The notes under the pieces: model-generated
What the model saw: only the letters and a program-made list of their open reading frames with translations
The model's database searches: none
What the model was told of the DNA's origin: nothing
NCBI GenBank assembly: GCA_030832095.1
Contig: JAURJT010000049.1
Location: forward strand, 1-64,000
Origin: Gammaproteobacteria bacterium
GTDB taxonomy: Bacteria > Pseudomonadota > Gammaproteobacteria > Burkholderiales > Burkholderiaceae_B
DNA length: 64,000 nucleotides
Reading direction: 5' to 3'
Program-made: the position numbers and the translations under genes
Shown here: positions 36,812 through 50,809 of the stretch, in pieces
How the letters are laid out: each line of letters opens with the position of its first letter
Numbering within the stretch: position 1 is the first letter of the stretch

Positions 36812-37240
36812 TCAATCACGACTAGCCCGTTGCCTAATTAATTCGATATAAGTATCGCTGTCTAGTGGGGTGCCCAAGCGTTGGGATTCCCAGACGACCT
36901 GTCCGAGGCATTCCATGATCTGATGTACCGCATCGTGCCCACTCGAGACTCTTGCCATGGTTTCGAACGCTTGTTTGATCCCGCGCGGATGGTCAATCGA
37001 GAGTTGCTCGGCAATCGCCAAATGCATCGAGAGGTGCAAAAAGGGGTTGCTGCGACCATCTTCGACTTTGAACTCTTGCGTCAGCGCGTCTGGGCTTTCA
37101 AGGGCCTCATGGTATTCGGGGTGTTGCGTGATCCAGTCTAAGGCCATGGCTTCGAGCGGGGTTAACAGTTCATGGGCACGGTCTTTACGCCAGGTATTGA
37201 CAAAAAATTCTCGGACTTGGTCGCGCGACGGGTTAAACAT
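36812..37240 (-). CDS. DUF1841 family protein
   Basis: 142 residues from ATG 37240, chosen because GGAG lies 4-5 bp upstream and the family starts MFNPSRDQVREFF. The protein is helical and soluble, with LLTPLEAMALDWITQHPEYH near residue 25-44 and HLSMHLAIAEQLSIDHPRGI near residue 70-89, two His-containing conserved segments. The family is confined largely to beta/gammaproteobacteria and has no known function. An orphan strong minus-strand terminator lies 209 bp upstream of it. Confidence 0.88.
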   Translation of the reverse strand: MFNPSRDQVREFFVNTWRKDRAHELLTPLEAMALDWITQHPEYHEALESPDALTQEFKVEDGRSNPFLHLSMHLAIAEQLSIDHPRGIKQAFETMARVSSGHDAVHQIMECLGQVVWESQRLGTPLDSDTYIELIRQRASRD

Positions 37241-37367
37241 GTGGCTCCGTGACAGAAATTCGTATGCAAGCACATAATTTTGTCCATATAGTGAAACAGC
37301 AGATCAGAAATGCCCGAATATAGGGCATACCCCAATGTAACAATACCCTTGACAGTGCAGAATCTTT

Positions 37368-37401
37368 CTCATGCAGGTGAGGGGACAAGGCTCTGCATGA
37401 G
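37368..37401. repeat. Inverted repeat in the DUF1841-symporter divergent region
   Basis: Perfect 9-bp arms CTCATGCAG (37368-37376) and CTGCATGAG (37393-37401) around 16 bases. No T-run follows, so it is more likely an operator or RNA fold than a terminator. It shares the 289-bp gap 37241-37529 with the terminator below; nothing else is recognisable there. Confidence 0.5.
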
Positions 37402-37448
37402 CAAGCTGGCAGTATCGGCTACATAACAAAAATAAGCAGGACTCTAAT

Positions 37449-37493
37449 AAAAAAAAATCGCACAACGGCTGGCACTTTGGTGTCGGCCGTTGT
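37449..37493 (-). terminator. Orphan intrinsic terminator, minus strand
   Basis: Arms 37462-37475 and 37480-37493 form a 14-bp stem with two G-T wobbles and a TTTG loop; on the minus strand it is followed after four bases by nine T (37457-37449). This is a textbook rho-independent terminator, yet the next minus-strand gene upstream is more than 2.4 kb away. It would end a transcript antisense to the symporter genes or a short RNA. Confidence 0.85.
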
Positions 37494-37529
37494 CGCTTAT
37501 ACCCACCAAGCTGTATATTTTAGGCGATC

Positions 37530-37802
37530 ATGCGCTCTGCTCAAGCCTACTCTCGAACTCGTTACTGGCGTCACAATATCTTGCTGATTGTGGGTCTGTT
37601 GTGCCTTTGGTGCTTGGTAACCTTCGTGCCAGCTTATTACGCGCTTGACTTAAGCCAATACTTAATTTTCGGTTGGCCGTTTTCGTTTTGGATGGCAGCC
37701 TTCGGTGCGCCGCTCTTCTTTTTGTCGATAGTTGGGTTCTATGCGTGGTGGATGGGTAGCTGCGACCAACGCGCTCGGCGCGCCTCTCAAGCAGGCGACT
37801 GA
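37530..37802 (+). CDS. Sodium/solute symporter small subunit (DUF4212)
   Basis: 90 residues with two membrane segments (ILLIVGLLCLWCLVTFVPAYYA and FWMAAFGAPLFFLSIVGFYAWW in parts) and the family pattern RYWRHN near residue 12 and FGWPFSFWMAA near 47. Such small subunits precede large SSS-family permeases and are thought to associate with them. Its TGA is followed directly by the GTG of the large subunit, so translation is coupled. The few known pairs of this type are linked to acetate or other short organic acids, which is inference here. Confidence 0.88.
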   Translation: MRSAQAYSRTRYWRHNILLIVGLLCLWCLVTFVPAYYALDLSQYLIFGWPFSFWMAAFGAPLFFLSIVGFYAWWMGSCDQRARRASQAGD

Positions 37803-39863
37803 GTGTCTCAAGAGCCTCTCTCGCAGCGCAGCTTGAATGCCCAACTGTTTCGCGGCTATGCCGCGTACACCTTAGGATTTTGTTTGCTGGTGCTGCTGCT
37901 AGCCCTGTTTGAAATCATGGGGTTGGCGCGGCAGTGGATCGGCTATGCCTTTTTGCTCGTGACTGTGGCGTTGTATGCAGGCATTGGCATCATGTGTCGC
38001 ACCTCGGATCCAGTTGAATACTACGTCGCGGGTCGGCGAGTGCCTGCCGTCTTTAACGGGATGGCAACTGCTGCCGACTGGATGTCAGTTGCCTCGTTTA
38101 TTGGTGTTGCCGGCACCTTGTACCTTACGGGCTATAACGGGCTAGCTTACATTTTGGGTTGGACTGGTGGCTACGTGTTGGTCGCACTTTTTTTAGCACC
38201 CTATTTGCGAAAGTTTGGGCGCTACACCATCCCAGATTTTTTAGGGGCCCGTTTTGGCGGCAACTGGCCCAGACTGCTGGGGGTGCTGTGCGCCGTACTG
38301 TGTTCGTTTACCTATCTGGTCGCCCAAATTTATGGGGTCGGGATCATCACCACGCGTATGACCGGGATCTCGTTTGAGCTTGGGATTTTCATCGCCTTGG
38401 GCGGCGTATTGGTATGTTCTTTTTTGGGTGGTATGCGCGCAGTCACCTGGACGCAAGTCGGCCAGTACATCATTTTGCTGATTGCTTACTTGGTACCCGT
38501 CGTGTGGCTTGCTGTGAAGCAAACCGGCGAACCATTGCCACAAGTGGCGGCAAGTTCTGTCTTGCAGCAAGTCAGCGAGCGTGAGCACGAACTGACTCAC
38601 GACCAAAGTGAGCTGGCCGTTCGTGCCTTGTGGCAGGCTCGCGCTGAAATGATGCAGACGCGAGTCTCTGGCTTGCCCGAGACCTACGAAACAGAACAAC
38701 AAAAACTTCGCCTTCAATTGTTGCGCGCACGCGCCAATGATGCCCCGATGGGCGAGGTGCGTAACCTTGAGCGTGAGTTAGCGGCTTATCCTAAATCGGT
38801 TGAGGACGCTCGCATGGCTTGGTCCAAGGCGCGCGACGATTATGCTGTGCGCGCGACCGCACCTCAGCCCCATGCTGCCCCCTTTGCGAGTCGAACCTTC
38901 GAGTTAACTGACGCTGTGAGAAATAATTTTCTGGCGATCGTGTTGTGTCTGATGATGGGGACCGCGGGCTTGCCACATATTTTGATGCGTTCGTTTACGA
39001 CGCCCTCGGTCGATGCCGCGCGTAAGTCGGTTTTTTGGTCTTTGTTTTTTATTCTGCTGCTGTATCTGACAGCGCCGGCATTGGCGATCTTGGTCAAGTT
39101 TGAGATTTATACAGATTTAGTTGGGAGTCGGTTTGCGGATTTGCCGGCTTGGGTGCACGCGTGGTCGGCCGTTGACCGCTCGTTACTCAATATCGTAGAT
39201 TTAAACCGAGATGGCATTGTGCAGTTAGCTGAGATTCACATGGGAGCCGATGTTGTCGTGTTGGCCGGTCCTGAAATTGGTGGCTTACCCTATGTCGTAT
39301 CGGGCCTTGTGGCCGCTGGAGCGTTGGCCGCAGCCTTGTCAACGGCTGATGGCTTATTGTTGACCCTGTCAAGCGCACTATCGCATGACACGTTGTTTAG
39401 AGTGCTGTCACCCAAGATGGGTCCGGGGCGGCGTGTGCTGTTATCCAAAATATTATTGCTGATCGTTGCCTTCGCTGCGGCTTGGGCCGCGACACGAACG
39501 CCCGCCGATATTTTATTTTTAGTGGGTGCAGCGTTTTCGTTTGCGGCATCGACCTTTTTTCCGGTACTCGTGCTGGGGATTTTTTGGAAAGGCGCGAATA
39601 AGTGGGGTGCCTGCTGTGGGATGCTGACGGGTTTGTCTGTCACTGTGGTCTACATGATCCAAGCCCAGCCATGGTTACGTCATTGGATCTTGGGGATACC
39701 AACCAGCGAGCCTGTTACGTTATGGTGGGACATTCAACCGATCGCTGCCGGCGTCTTTGGGGCACCCGCAGCATTTGGGGCGATCATCCTGGTGTCATTG
39801 CTGACTCGACGAATCAATCCTGTGACGGACGCGTTGGTTGACGATTTGCGGTTGCCGGATTAG
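37803..39863 (+). CDS. Sodium:solute symporter large subunit (VC_2705 subfamily)
   Basis: 686 residues from a GTG abutting the small-subunit stop. It is an SSS-family permease with about 13 membrane segments: the sodium-site region YYVAGRRVPAVFNGMATAADWMS near residue 75, GYNGLAYILGWTGGYV near 109, and SAALSTADGLLLTLSSALSHD near 510. A charged, helical insert of about 110 residues (roughly 250-360) between helices is the hallmark of this subfamily and makes it longer than ActP (about 550). It imports a carboxylate, possibly acetate, with Na+. No acetyl-CoA synthetase gene is adjacent to confirm this. Confidence 0.9.
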   Translation: MSQEPLSQRSLNAQLFRGYAAYTLGFCLLVLLLALFEIMGLARQWIGYAFLLVTVALYAGIGIMCRTSDPVEYYVAGRRVPAVFNGMATAADWMSVASFIGVAGTLYLTGYNGLAYILGWTGGYVLVALFLAPYLRKFGRYTIPDFLGARFGGNWPRLLGVLCAVLCSFTYLVAQIYGVGIITTRMTGISFELGIFIALGGVLVCSFLGGMRAVTWTQVGQYIILLIAYLVPVVWLAVKQTGEPLPQVAASSVLQQVSEREHELTHDQSELAVRALWQARAEMMQTRVSGLPETYETEQQKLRLQLLRARANDAPMGEVRNLERELAAYPKSVEDARMAWSKARDDYAVRATAPQPHAAPFASRTFELTDAVRNNFLAIVLCLMMGTAGLPHILMRSFTTPSVDAARKSVFWSLFFILLLYLTAPALAILVKFEIYTDLVGSRFADLPAWVHAWSAVDRSLLNIVDLNRDGIVQLAEIHMGADVVVLAGPEIGGLPYVVSGLVAAGALAAALSTADGLLLTLSSALSHDTLFRVLSPKMGPGRRVLLSKILLLIVAFAAAWAATRTPADILFLVGAAFSFAASTFFPVLVLGIFWKGANKWGACCGMLTGLSVTVVYMIQAQPWLRHWILGIPTSEPVTLWWDIQPIAAGVFGAPAAFGAIILVSLLTRRINPVTDALVDDLRLPD

Positions 39864-39923
39864 CTCGCAGCACCATTGGTCTCTGAGCCGAGCTGACATC
39901 TAAACTGGGCGCTGCGCGCTGCC

Positions 39924-44065
<4,142 letters not shown>

Positions 44066-44070
44066 CGACT

Positions 44071-44712
44071 ATGTTTCTTAGCACTTGGACAAGAGGGTTG
44101 TTCAGTTCGGTGCTTTGTGCAATGTGCCTACTTTGTAGTGAGGCCTGGGCGGCCTCGGCACGAGAGCAATTGCAAAGCTTTGTGTCGCAGGTGCAAGCTG
44201 CAACGGGTAAGTTTTCTCAGTACACGGTAGGCACGCAAGGGCAAACTAAACCGGCACAAACTGGACAGTTTGCTTTTCAGCGCCCGGGCCGGTTTAAGTG
44301 GGATGTGGTGAAGCCCTATGCGCAGCAAATTGTCTCTGACGGACAGCAATTGTTTCAGTTTGACCCGGATCTAAACCAAGTGACGGTGCGTAAGGTCGAT
44401 CAGGCCATTGGCGCCTCGCCTGCTGCGATTCTTTTTGGTTCTGGGTCGCTCGAACAGTCGTTCACGGTCGTCGCGCTACCAGATAAAGACGGGCTCTCGT
44501 GGTTGCGTGCCACGCCACGCAGTGGTGAGGCGGGTTTTGTGCACGTTGAGCTCGGCTTTTCGAGCGGCTTACCCGCCCGTATCGTCTTATTAGACGCCTT
44601 CGGGCAACGGACCCATATCGAGCTTTCGGGCTTAGTGCCTAATCCACCGCTGGCCGCAGAGGTGTTTCGCTTTGTGGCGCCCCCTGGCGCCGATGTTGTG
44701 CGCATGCAGTGA
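44071..44712 (+). CDS. lolA: Outer-membrane lipoprotein carrier protein LolA
   Basis: 213 residues with a signal peptide ([20 protein letters not shown]). The mature protein has [14 protein letters not shown] near residue 47, [25 protein letters not shown] near 69-93 and [11 protein letters not shown]-like [16 protein letters not shown] near 98, matching the half-open beta-barrel of LolA. It shuttles lipoproteins across the periplasm from LolCDE to LolB. It lies 5 bp after ftsK and 9 bp before rarA, the common ftsK-lolA-rarA cluster. Confidence 0.95.
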   Translation: MFLSTWTRGLFSSVLCAMCLLCSEAWAASAREQLQSFVSQVQAATGKFSQYTVGTQGQTKPAQTGQFAFQRPGRFKWDVVKPYAQQIVSDGQQLFQFDPDLNQVTVRKVDQAIGASPAAILFGSGSLEQSFTVVALPDKDGLSWLRATPRSGEAGFVHVELGFSSGLPARIVLLDAFGQRTHIELSGLVPNPPLAAEVFRFVAPPGADVVRMQ

Positions 44713-44721
44713 GCATGCGGG

Positions 44722-46035
44722 ATGACTGATCTTTTCAAAACGTCTCCTCTGCCACCACTCGCCGAGGCCTTACGCCCAAGTACGCTTGACGAGGTGATCG
44801 GTCAGCGCCACCTGCTCGGGCCCGGTAAACCGCTACGCGTTGCCTTCGAATCTGGGCGGCCGCACTCGATGATCTTATGGGGTCCACCGGGTGTGGGTAA
44901 AACAACTCTGGCTCGGCTGACCGCCAATGCGTTTGATTGTGCGTTTATCGCGCTGTCAGCGGTATTTGCTGGGGTTAAAGAGATTCGTGCCGCGATGGAG
45001 TCTGCGCAACTGACCCTTGATCAACATCAGCAGCGCACGCTTTTGTTTGTTGACGAGATTCATCGGTTTAACAAGTCGCAGCAAGACGCCTTGTTGCCGT
45101 TTGTTGAGTCGGGCTTGGTGACTTTCATTGGCGCGACCACTGAAAATCCGTCTTTCGAAGTGAATTCTGCGTTGTTGTCGCGCGCGCAAGTCTATGTGCT
45201 TGAATCGCTCAACGATGCTGAATTGCACGAGTTACTGCAGCGTGCGCAACAAACGGTCTTGAGTGAACTGAGCTTTGAAGAGGCCGCCATCAACACTCTG
45301 ATTGGTTACGCCGACGGTGATGCGCGTCGTTTTTTGAATCTGCTTGAGCAGGCCGCAACTGCGGCACACAACGCTCATGTCACTTGCGTCGATTCGTCGC
45401 TGGTGCAAAACGCCTTGAGTATGAACGCGCGTCGGTTCGATAAAGGCGGTGATAATTTTTACGATCAGATTTCAGCTCTGCATAAGTCGGTGCGTGGCTC
45501 GAATCCCGATGCGGCGCTTTACTGGTTGACACGCATGTTAGACGGCGGTGCTGATCCTAAGTATTTGGCGAGACGCATTGTCAGGATGGCTTGGGAAGAC
45601 ATCGGTTTGGCCGATCCGCGCGCGATGCAAATTGCCAACGATGCCGCTCAAACCTTCGAGCGCCTGGGTTCGCCTGAAGGCGAATTGGCGCTTGCGCAAG
45701 CTACTATTTACTTAGCCGTAGCGGCAAAAAGTAATGCGGGTTATAACGCCTACAATCAAGCGATGGCGTTCGTGAAACGCGATCAATCCCGCCCGGTGCC
45801 CGTGCACCTGCGTAATGCGCCCACCAAGCTGATGAAAGAGCTTGGATATGGACACGCCTATCGCTACGCTCACGACGAGCCTGAGGCCTATGCTGCCGGA
45901 GAAACGTATCTGCCCGACGGGATGCCTGACCCCTCTTGGTACCAACCTGTCGCCCGCGGTCTTGAAACGAAGATCGCTGAAAAAATGGCGCACCTGCGAG
46001 AGCTAGACCGGCAAGCAAAAAAAAGTAAAGGATGA
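44722..46035 (+). CDS. rarA: Replication-associated recombination protein A (MgsA)
   Basis: 437 residues. AAA+ clamp-loader-like ATPase: [17 protein letters not shown] near residue 18-34, Walker [14 protein letters not shown] near 54-66, Walker [21 protein letters not shown] near 106-125, sensor [18 protein letters not shown] near 137-154, and the C-terminal tetramerisation part with [13 protein letters not shown] near 364. It acts at stalled replication forks. It overlaps the cydA-like gene by 4 bp (ATGA). Confidence 0.96.
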   Translation: MTDLFKTSPLPPLAEALRPSTLDEVIGQRHLLGPGKPLRVAFESGRPHSMILWGPPGVGKTTLARLTANAFDCAFIALSAVFAGVKEIRAAMESAQLTLDQHQQRTLLFVDEIHRFNKSQQDALLPFVESGLVTFIGATTENPSFEVNSALLSRAQVYVLESLNDAELHELLQRAQQTVLSELSFEEAAINTLIGYADGDARRFLNLLEQAATAAHNAHVTCVDSSLVQNALSMNARRFDKGGDNFYDQISALHKSVRGSNPDAALYWLTRMLDGGADPKYLARRIVRMAWEDIGLADPRAMQIANDAAQTFERLGSPEGELALAQATIYLAVAAKSNAGYNAYNQAMAFVKRDQSRPVPVHLRNAPTKLMKELGYGHAYRYAHDEPEAYAAGETYLPDGMPDPSWYQPVARGLETKIAEKMAHLRELDRQAKKSKG

Positions 46036-47501
46036 ATGTGATGGAATGGCTCGATGCACTGACGCTGGCGCGAATCCAATTCGCGTTTACAGTCAGTTTT
46101 CATATTATTTTTCCGGCCTTCTCGATTGGCTTGGCCAGTTACCTCGCGGTGCTCAACGGCTTGCACTTGGCAACAGGGCGCGCGGTTTATTTAGATCTGT
46201 TTAATTACTGGAAAAAAATCTTCGCATTAGCCTTCGGTATGGGGGTGGTGTCGGGCTTGGTGATGAGTTACGAGTTTGGCACCAACTGGAGTGTCTTTGC
46301 TGACAAAACGGGCCCGGTGCTTGGGCCTCTAATGGGTTACGAGGTGATGTCTGCGTTCTTTCTTGAAGCAGGCTTCTTGGGTGTCATGCTGTTTGGGCGT
46401 GCGCGTGTTGGCCCGCGCCTGCATTGTTTCGCCACCGCGATGGTGGCGCTCGGTACCTTCATGTCTGCGTTTTGGATTTTGTCGGTCAATAGCTGGATGC
46501 ACACCCCTGCGGGGTTTAGTCAGAATGCGGCCGGACAGTTTGTGGTCGAAAGCTGGTTTGAGGTGATTTTTAATCCTTCTTTTCCTTATCGCTTAGTGCA
46601 TACGGTCTTGGCGGCGTATTTGACGACTGCTTTTGTGGTCGGCGGTGTGGCAGCGTTGCACTTGTTGAAAATGCACTTGCAAAAAGTCGCGCTTGCCACG
46701 CCCGAGCGCTTAGCTTCGCAGTTGGCTGTGCGTACGATGTTTTCGATGGCGATGTGGATGGCCGCCTGCGTGGCGCCGTTACAAATTTTGGCCGGTGATC
46801 AGCATGGGTTGAATACCGTTGAGCATCAGCCACGCAAAATTGCTGCCATCGAAGGGCACTACGAAACACAGGCGCGTGCGCCGCTTATTTTGTTTGGTAT
46901 CCCCAACAGCAAAGAAGAGCGGATGGATTATGTCGTTGAAATCCCCTATTTGGGTAGTTTGATTTTGACGCACACCTTAGACGGTGTCATTCAAGGCATG
47001 AAAGAATGGCCGCCCTCAGAGCGCCCTCCAATGGGCATCGTGTTTTACGCGTTTCGAATCATGGTGGGTATCGGTATGCTGATGCTCGGTCTGGGGGTCT
47101 GGAGCCTGTGGCTGCGGCATCGAGGCAAGCTGTATGACAATGTGTGGATGTTGCGCGCAGCGCTGTGGATGGGACCCTCGGGTTTTGTGGCAGTCCTGGC
47201 TGGTTGGGTGGTGACTGAGGTCGGACGCCAACCGTATACGGTCTACAACCTTTTACGCACGGCTGATTCGGCCTCGCCCATCGATGCGGCGGCTGTGGCA
47301 GGTTCGCTGATCGCGTTTGTCGTGGTGTATTTCGCACTTTTCGGGGCGGGTACGTTGTACATCTTGCGGCTCATGCGCCAGGCACCTGATGCCGGGCATG
47401 CTGAGTTGTCTGTCAACGAACCTGTTCGCGCAGGCGGCATTGTGTCGCCTTCTGCCCTGACAGGTGCTTCAGGTGCGGATACGTTAAAGGGGCAGCCATG
47501 A
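46032..47501 (+). CDS. cydA: Cytochrome bd-type quinol oxidase subunit I (CIO type)
   Basis: 489 residues; ATG 46041 has a better-spaced AAAGG (9 bp) than 46032. About nine membrane helices, with the haem-ligand His in TVSFHIIFPAFS near residue 24 and another in YRLVHTVLAAY near 187, and GWVVTEVGRQPYTVYNLLRT near 395-414, which matches the conserved GRQPW block. The periplasmic Q loop is short, as in the cyanide-insensitive CioA class rather than E. coli CydA. It oxidises quinol and reduces O2 with high affinity. Coupled to rarA (4-bp overlap) and to cydB (4-bp overlap). Confidence 0.95.
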   Translation: MNVMEWLDALTLARIQFAFTVSFHIIFPAFSIGLASYLAVLNGLHLATGRAVYLDLFNYWKKIFALAFGMGVVSGLVMSYEFGTNWSVFADKTGPVLGPLMGYEVMSAFFLEAGFLGVMLFGRARVGPRLHCFATAMVALGTFMSAFWILSVNSWMHTPAGFSQNAAGQFVVESWFEVIFNPSFPYRLVHTVLAAYLTTAFVVGGVAALHLLKMHLQKVALATPERLASQLAVRTMFSMAMWMAACVAPLQILAGDQHGLNTVEHQPRKIAAIEGHYETQARAPLILFGIPNSKEERMDYVVEIPYLGSLILTHTLDGVIQGMKEWPPSERPPMGIVFYAFRIMVGIGMLMLGLGVWSLWLRHRGKLYDNVWMLRAALWMGPSGFVAVLAGWVVTEVGRQPYTVYNLLRTADSASPIDAAAVAGSLIAFVVVYFALFGAGTLYILRLMRQAPDAGHAELSVNEPVRAGGIVSPSALTGASGADTLKGQP

Positions 47502-48505
47502 CAATCGACTACGCCTTGATTTGGGCCGGCCTGATTGCGTTCGCAGTCTTGGCCTATATCGTGCTCGATGGCTTTGACCTTGGCGTCGGAATCTTGTTTC
47601 CGTGGGTCAAGGGCCAAGCGCATCGCGATCAGATGATGAACTCGGTTGTACCGGTGTGGGATGGCAATGAGACTTGGCTGGTGCTAGGGGGAGGCGGCTT
47701 ATTCGCGGTGTTTCCGCTCGCTTACTCGATCATCATGCCGGCCTTATATGCCCCGTTTATTGTGATGCTACTGGCCTTGGTGTTCAGAGGTGTGGCGTTT
47801 GAGTTTCGCTTCAAAAGTCGCAATAACCAGTGGTTTTGGGATCTTGCTTTCGCTGGTGGGTCAATTGTCGCAGCGTTTGCGCAGGGTGTTGCGATGGGCG
47901 CGCTCGTGCAGGGCATACCGGTCGTGGGCCGCGCCTACTCTGGGGGCTGGTGGGATTGGTTGTCACCCTTTAGTTTGCTGACGGGCTTGGCCTTGGTTGT
48001 GGGCTACGCCCTGCTCGGGGCGACCTGGTTGATGCTAAAAACTGAAGGCCACGTAGCACAGCAGGCGTTGCGTGCCGCGCGCGTGTTGGGGGTGGCGCTA
48101 TTGGGCTTGATCGTGGTGGTGAGTCTTTGGACGCCTTTTTTGCATGAGCACTTTATGCGCAAGTGGTTTGCCTGGCCAGCGATGGTGTTTGTGGCGCCCG
48201 TACCGATCTTAGTATTGGTGTGCGGGGTCCTATTTTTTAAAGGCATCTCACAAGACAAACCGTTAACGGCATTTTTGTCTGTACAAGGCTTGTTTGTCTT
48301 GTCTTATATGGGGTTGTTGATCAGCTTTTTTCCGTACATTGTGCCGTCAGCGGTCACGCTATGGCAGGCGGCAGCGCCCGACAAGAGTTTGAAGTTTTTA
48401 CTAGTGGGCGCAGTCGTGTTGTTACCGATGATTCTGGCCTATACCGTCTACGCCTACTGGGTGTTTCGAGGCAAAGTGCGCCCCACCCATCACTATCACG
48501 CCTAA
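47498..48505 (+). CDS. cydB: Cytochrome bd-type quinol oxidase subunit II
   Basis: 335 residues, about eight helices. YIVLDGFDLGVGILFPWV near residue 21-38 and PVWDGNETWLVLGGGGLFAVFPLAYS near residue 51-76 are the CydB/CioB signatures. It supports haem assembly with subunit I. Its ATG overlaps the subunit I stop (ATGA). The short third-subunit candidate begins 71 bp downstream. Confidence 0.95.
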   Translation: MTIDYALIWAGLIAFAVLAYIVLDGFDLGVGILFPWVKGQAHRDQMMNSVVPVWDGNETWLVLGGGGLFAVFPLAYSIIMPALYAPFIVMLLALVFRGVAFEFRFKSRNNQWFWDLAFAGGSIVAAFAQGVAMGALVQGIPVVGRAYSGGWWDWLSPFSLLTGLALVVGYALLGATWLMLKTEGHVAQQALRAARVLGVALLGLIVVVSLWTPFLHEHFMRKWFAWPAMVFVAPVPILVLVCGVLFFKGISQDKPLTAFLSVQGLFVLSYMGLLISFFPYIVPSAVTLWQAAAPDKSLKFLLVGAVVLLPMILAYTVYAYWVFRGKVRPTHHYHA

Positions 48506-48576
48506 AGCGGGTCATAGAGGCTTAGGTTTTTTGCCCCTTTGTCCCCAGTAAGCGGTTAGGTTTTTTTGAGAAAGCG

Positions 48577-48678
48577 ATGAAACGTTGGCTGTGGTTGCTA
48601 CTGATCTGGCTGTTAAGTGTGGGGGCGCTTGGAATCGTGGCGTGGTTGTTGCGGCGTTTACAATACTGGCTCCGTTAG
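48577..48678 (+). CDS. Small membrane subunit of cytochrome bd (DUF2474/CydX-like)
   Basis: 33 residues, MKRWLWLLLIWLLSVGALGI followed by VAWLLRRLQYWLR: one Trp/Leu-rich membrane helix flanked by basic residues. Size, the WLLLIW-SVGALG-VAWLLR pattern and position right after cydB match the single-helix third subunits (DUF2474, CydX-like) found behind CIO-type oxidases, which stabilise the complex. It is too short for ordinary gene calling. A GAG lies 6 bp before the ATG, with AAAG in the spacer. serS begins 20 bp downstream. Confidence 0.82.
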   Translation: MKRWLWLLLIWLLSVGALGIVAWLLRRLQYWLR

Positions 48679-48686
48679 CTTTTTGA

Positions 48687-50042
<1,356 letters not shown>

Positions 50043-50168
50043 GACGCGAGCGTTTGCTAGCCAGTCGACCTCGGCCTGGTTTAAGCGTTGTTGTCGCGTC
50101 TGGGTGATGTCGCCCTGTTCGAAAGCGTGCGGCACTTAGTGGCTGAGTACGTTAGGTCAGCGAAGTTG

Positions 50169-50519
50169 TCACCGCCCGTAATAGCCCCGATTGTAATAGC
50201 CGTGCCCGTGCCCGCGATGGCCACCGTAATAGCCAGGCGCTACAACAACTGGCGCGTAATAGACTGGCGGGGGCCTGATCACCACTGGAGGGGCGACGTA
50301 CACCGGTGCATAAACAGGTGCCGGTGCGTAGTAGGGCTGTGGCGCTCGATAAGCCATTTGGGCTGGGGGGTAATAAACAGGCGCTGGGCGATAAACCGGG
50401 CCCCCAATGACAATTGGAGGCACACCAATGGCAATGCTCACGCTCGGCCCTGCCAAAACGGCGTTTGCGCTGCAAAGCCCAACCAAAGTCGCCGCTAGCG
50501 TAAACAGAATTTGTTTCAT
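50169..50519 (-). CDS. Exported Pro/Tyr/Val-rich low-complexity protein
   Basis: 116 residues from ATG 50519, chosen because GGAG is 8 bp upstream (only 2 bp from the ATG at 50525). Signal peptide MKQILFTLAATLVGLCSANA, cleaved near VLA-GP. The mature part is built of repeating Tyr-Pro-Ala-Val blocks (PVYRPAPVYYPP, PQPYYAPAPVYAPVYVAPP, PPPVYYAPVVVAPGYYG) and ends in a Gly/His/Tyr/Arg tail (HRGHGHGYYNRGYYGR). Similar short proteins are common in Burkholderiales and unassigned; a surface or periplasmic role is likely. Overlapping reading frames of the repeats are shadows. Confidence 0.78.
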   Translation of the reverse strand: MKQILFTLAATLVGLCSANAVLAGPSVSIAIGVPPIVIGGPVYRPAPVYYPPAQMAYRAPQPYYAPAPVYAPVYVAPPVVIRPPPVYYAPVVVAPGYYGGHRGHGHGYYNRGYYGR

Positions 50520-50809
50520 TTTCATCGCTCCATTAAGTTGGGATACCACTGTTAGCACCCCCATCGCTCACAATTCATATTCTAGGTGGGCTGTTGTCAA
50601 AGTCTAGGGCTCTGTCACCGACACGTGTTTCAAGTGATTTCAGTTGATGTCTTGGTTTTTCTGGCTGGGTGCCAGGCCTCGAGTGCGAGCCTGCGCCTAA
50701 CAGACAATAGGATGAACGTGTATTGTTAAACTAGTGCCTGCTTAAGTTTCCGATCCTTTTCGTGCCGCACCCAGTCTGGCGGCGTGACTCACCCGATTCC
50801 TCTGCCCAG

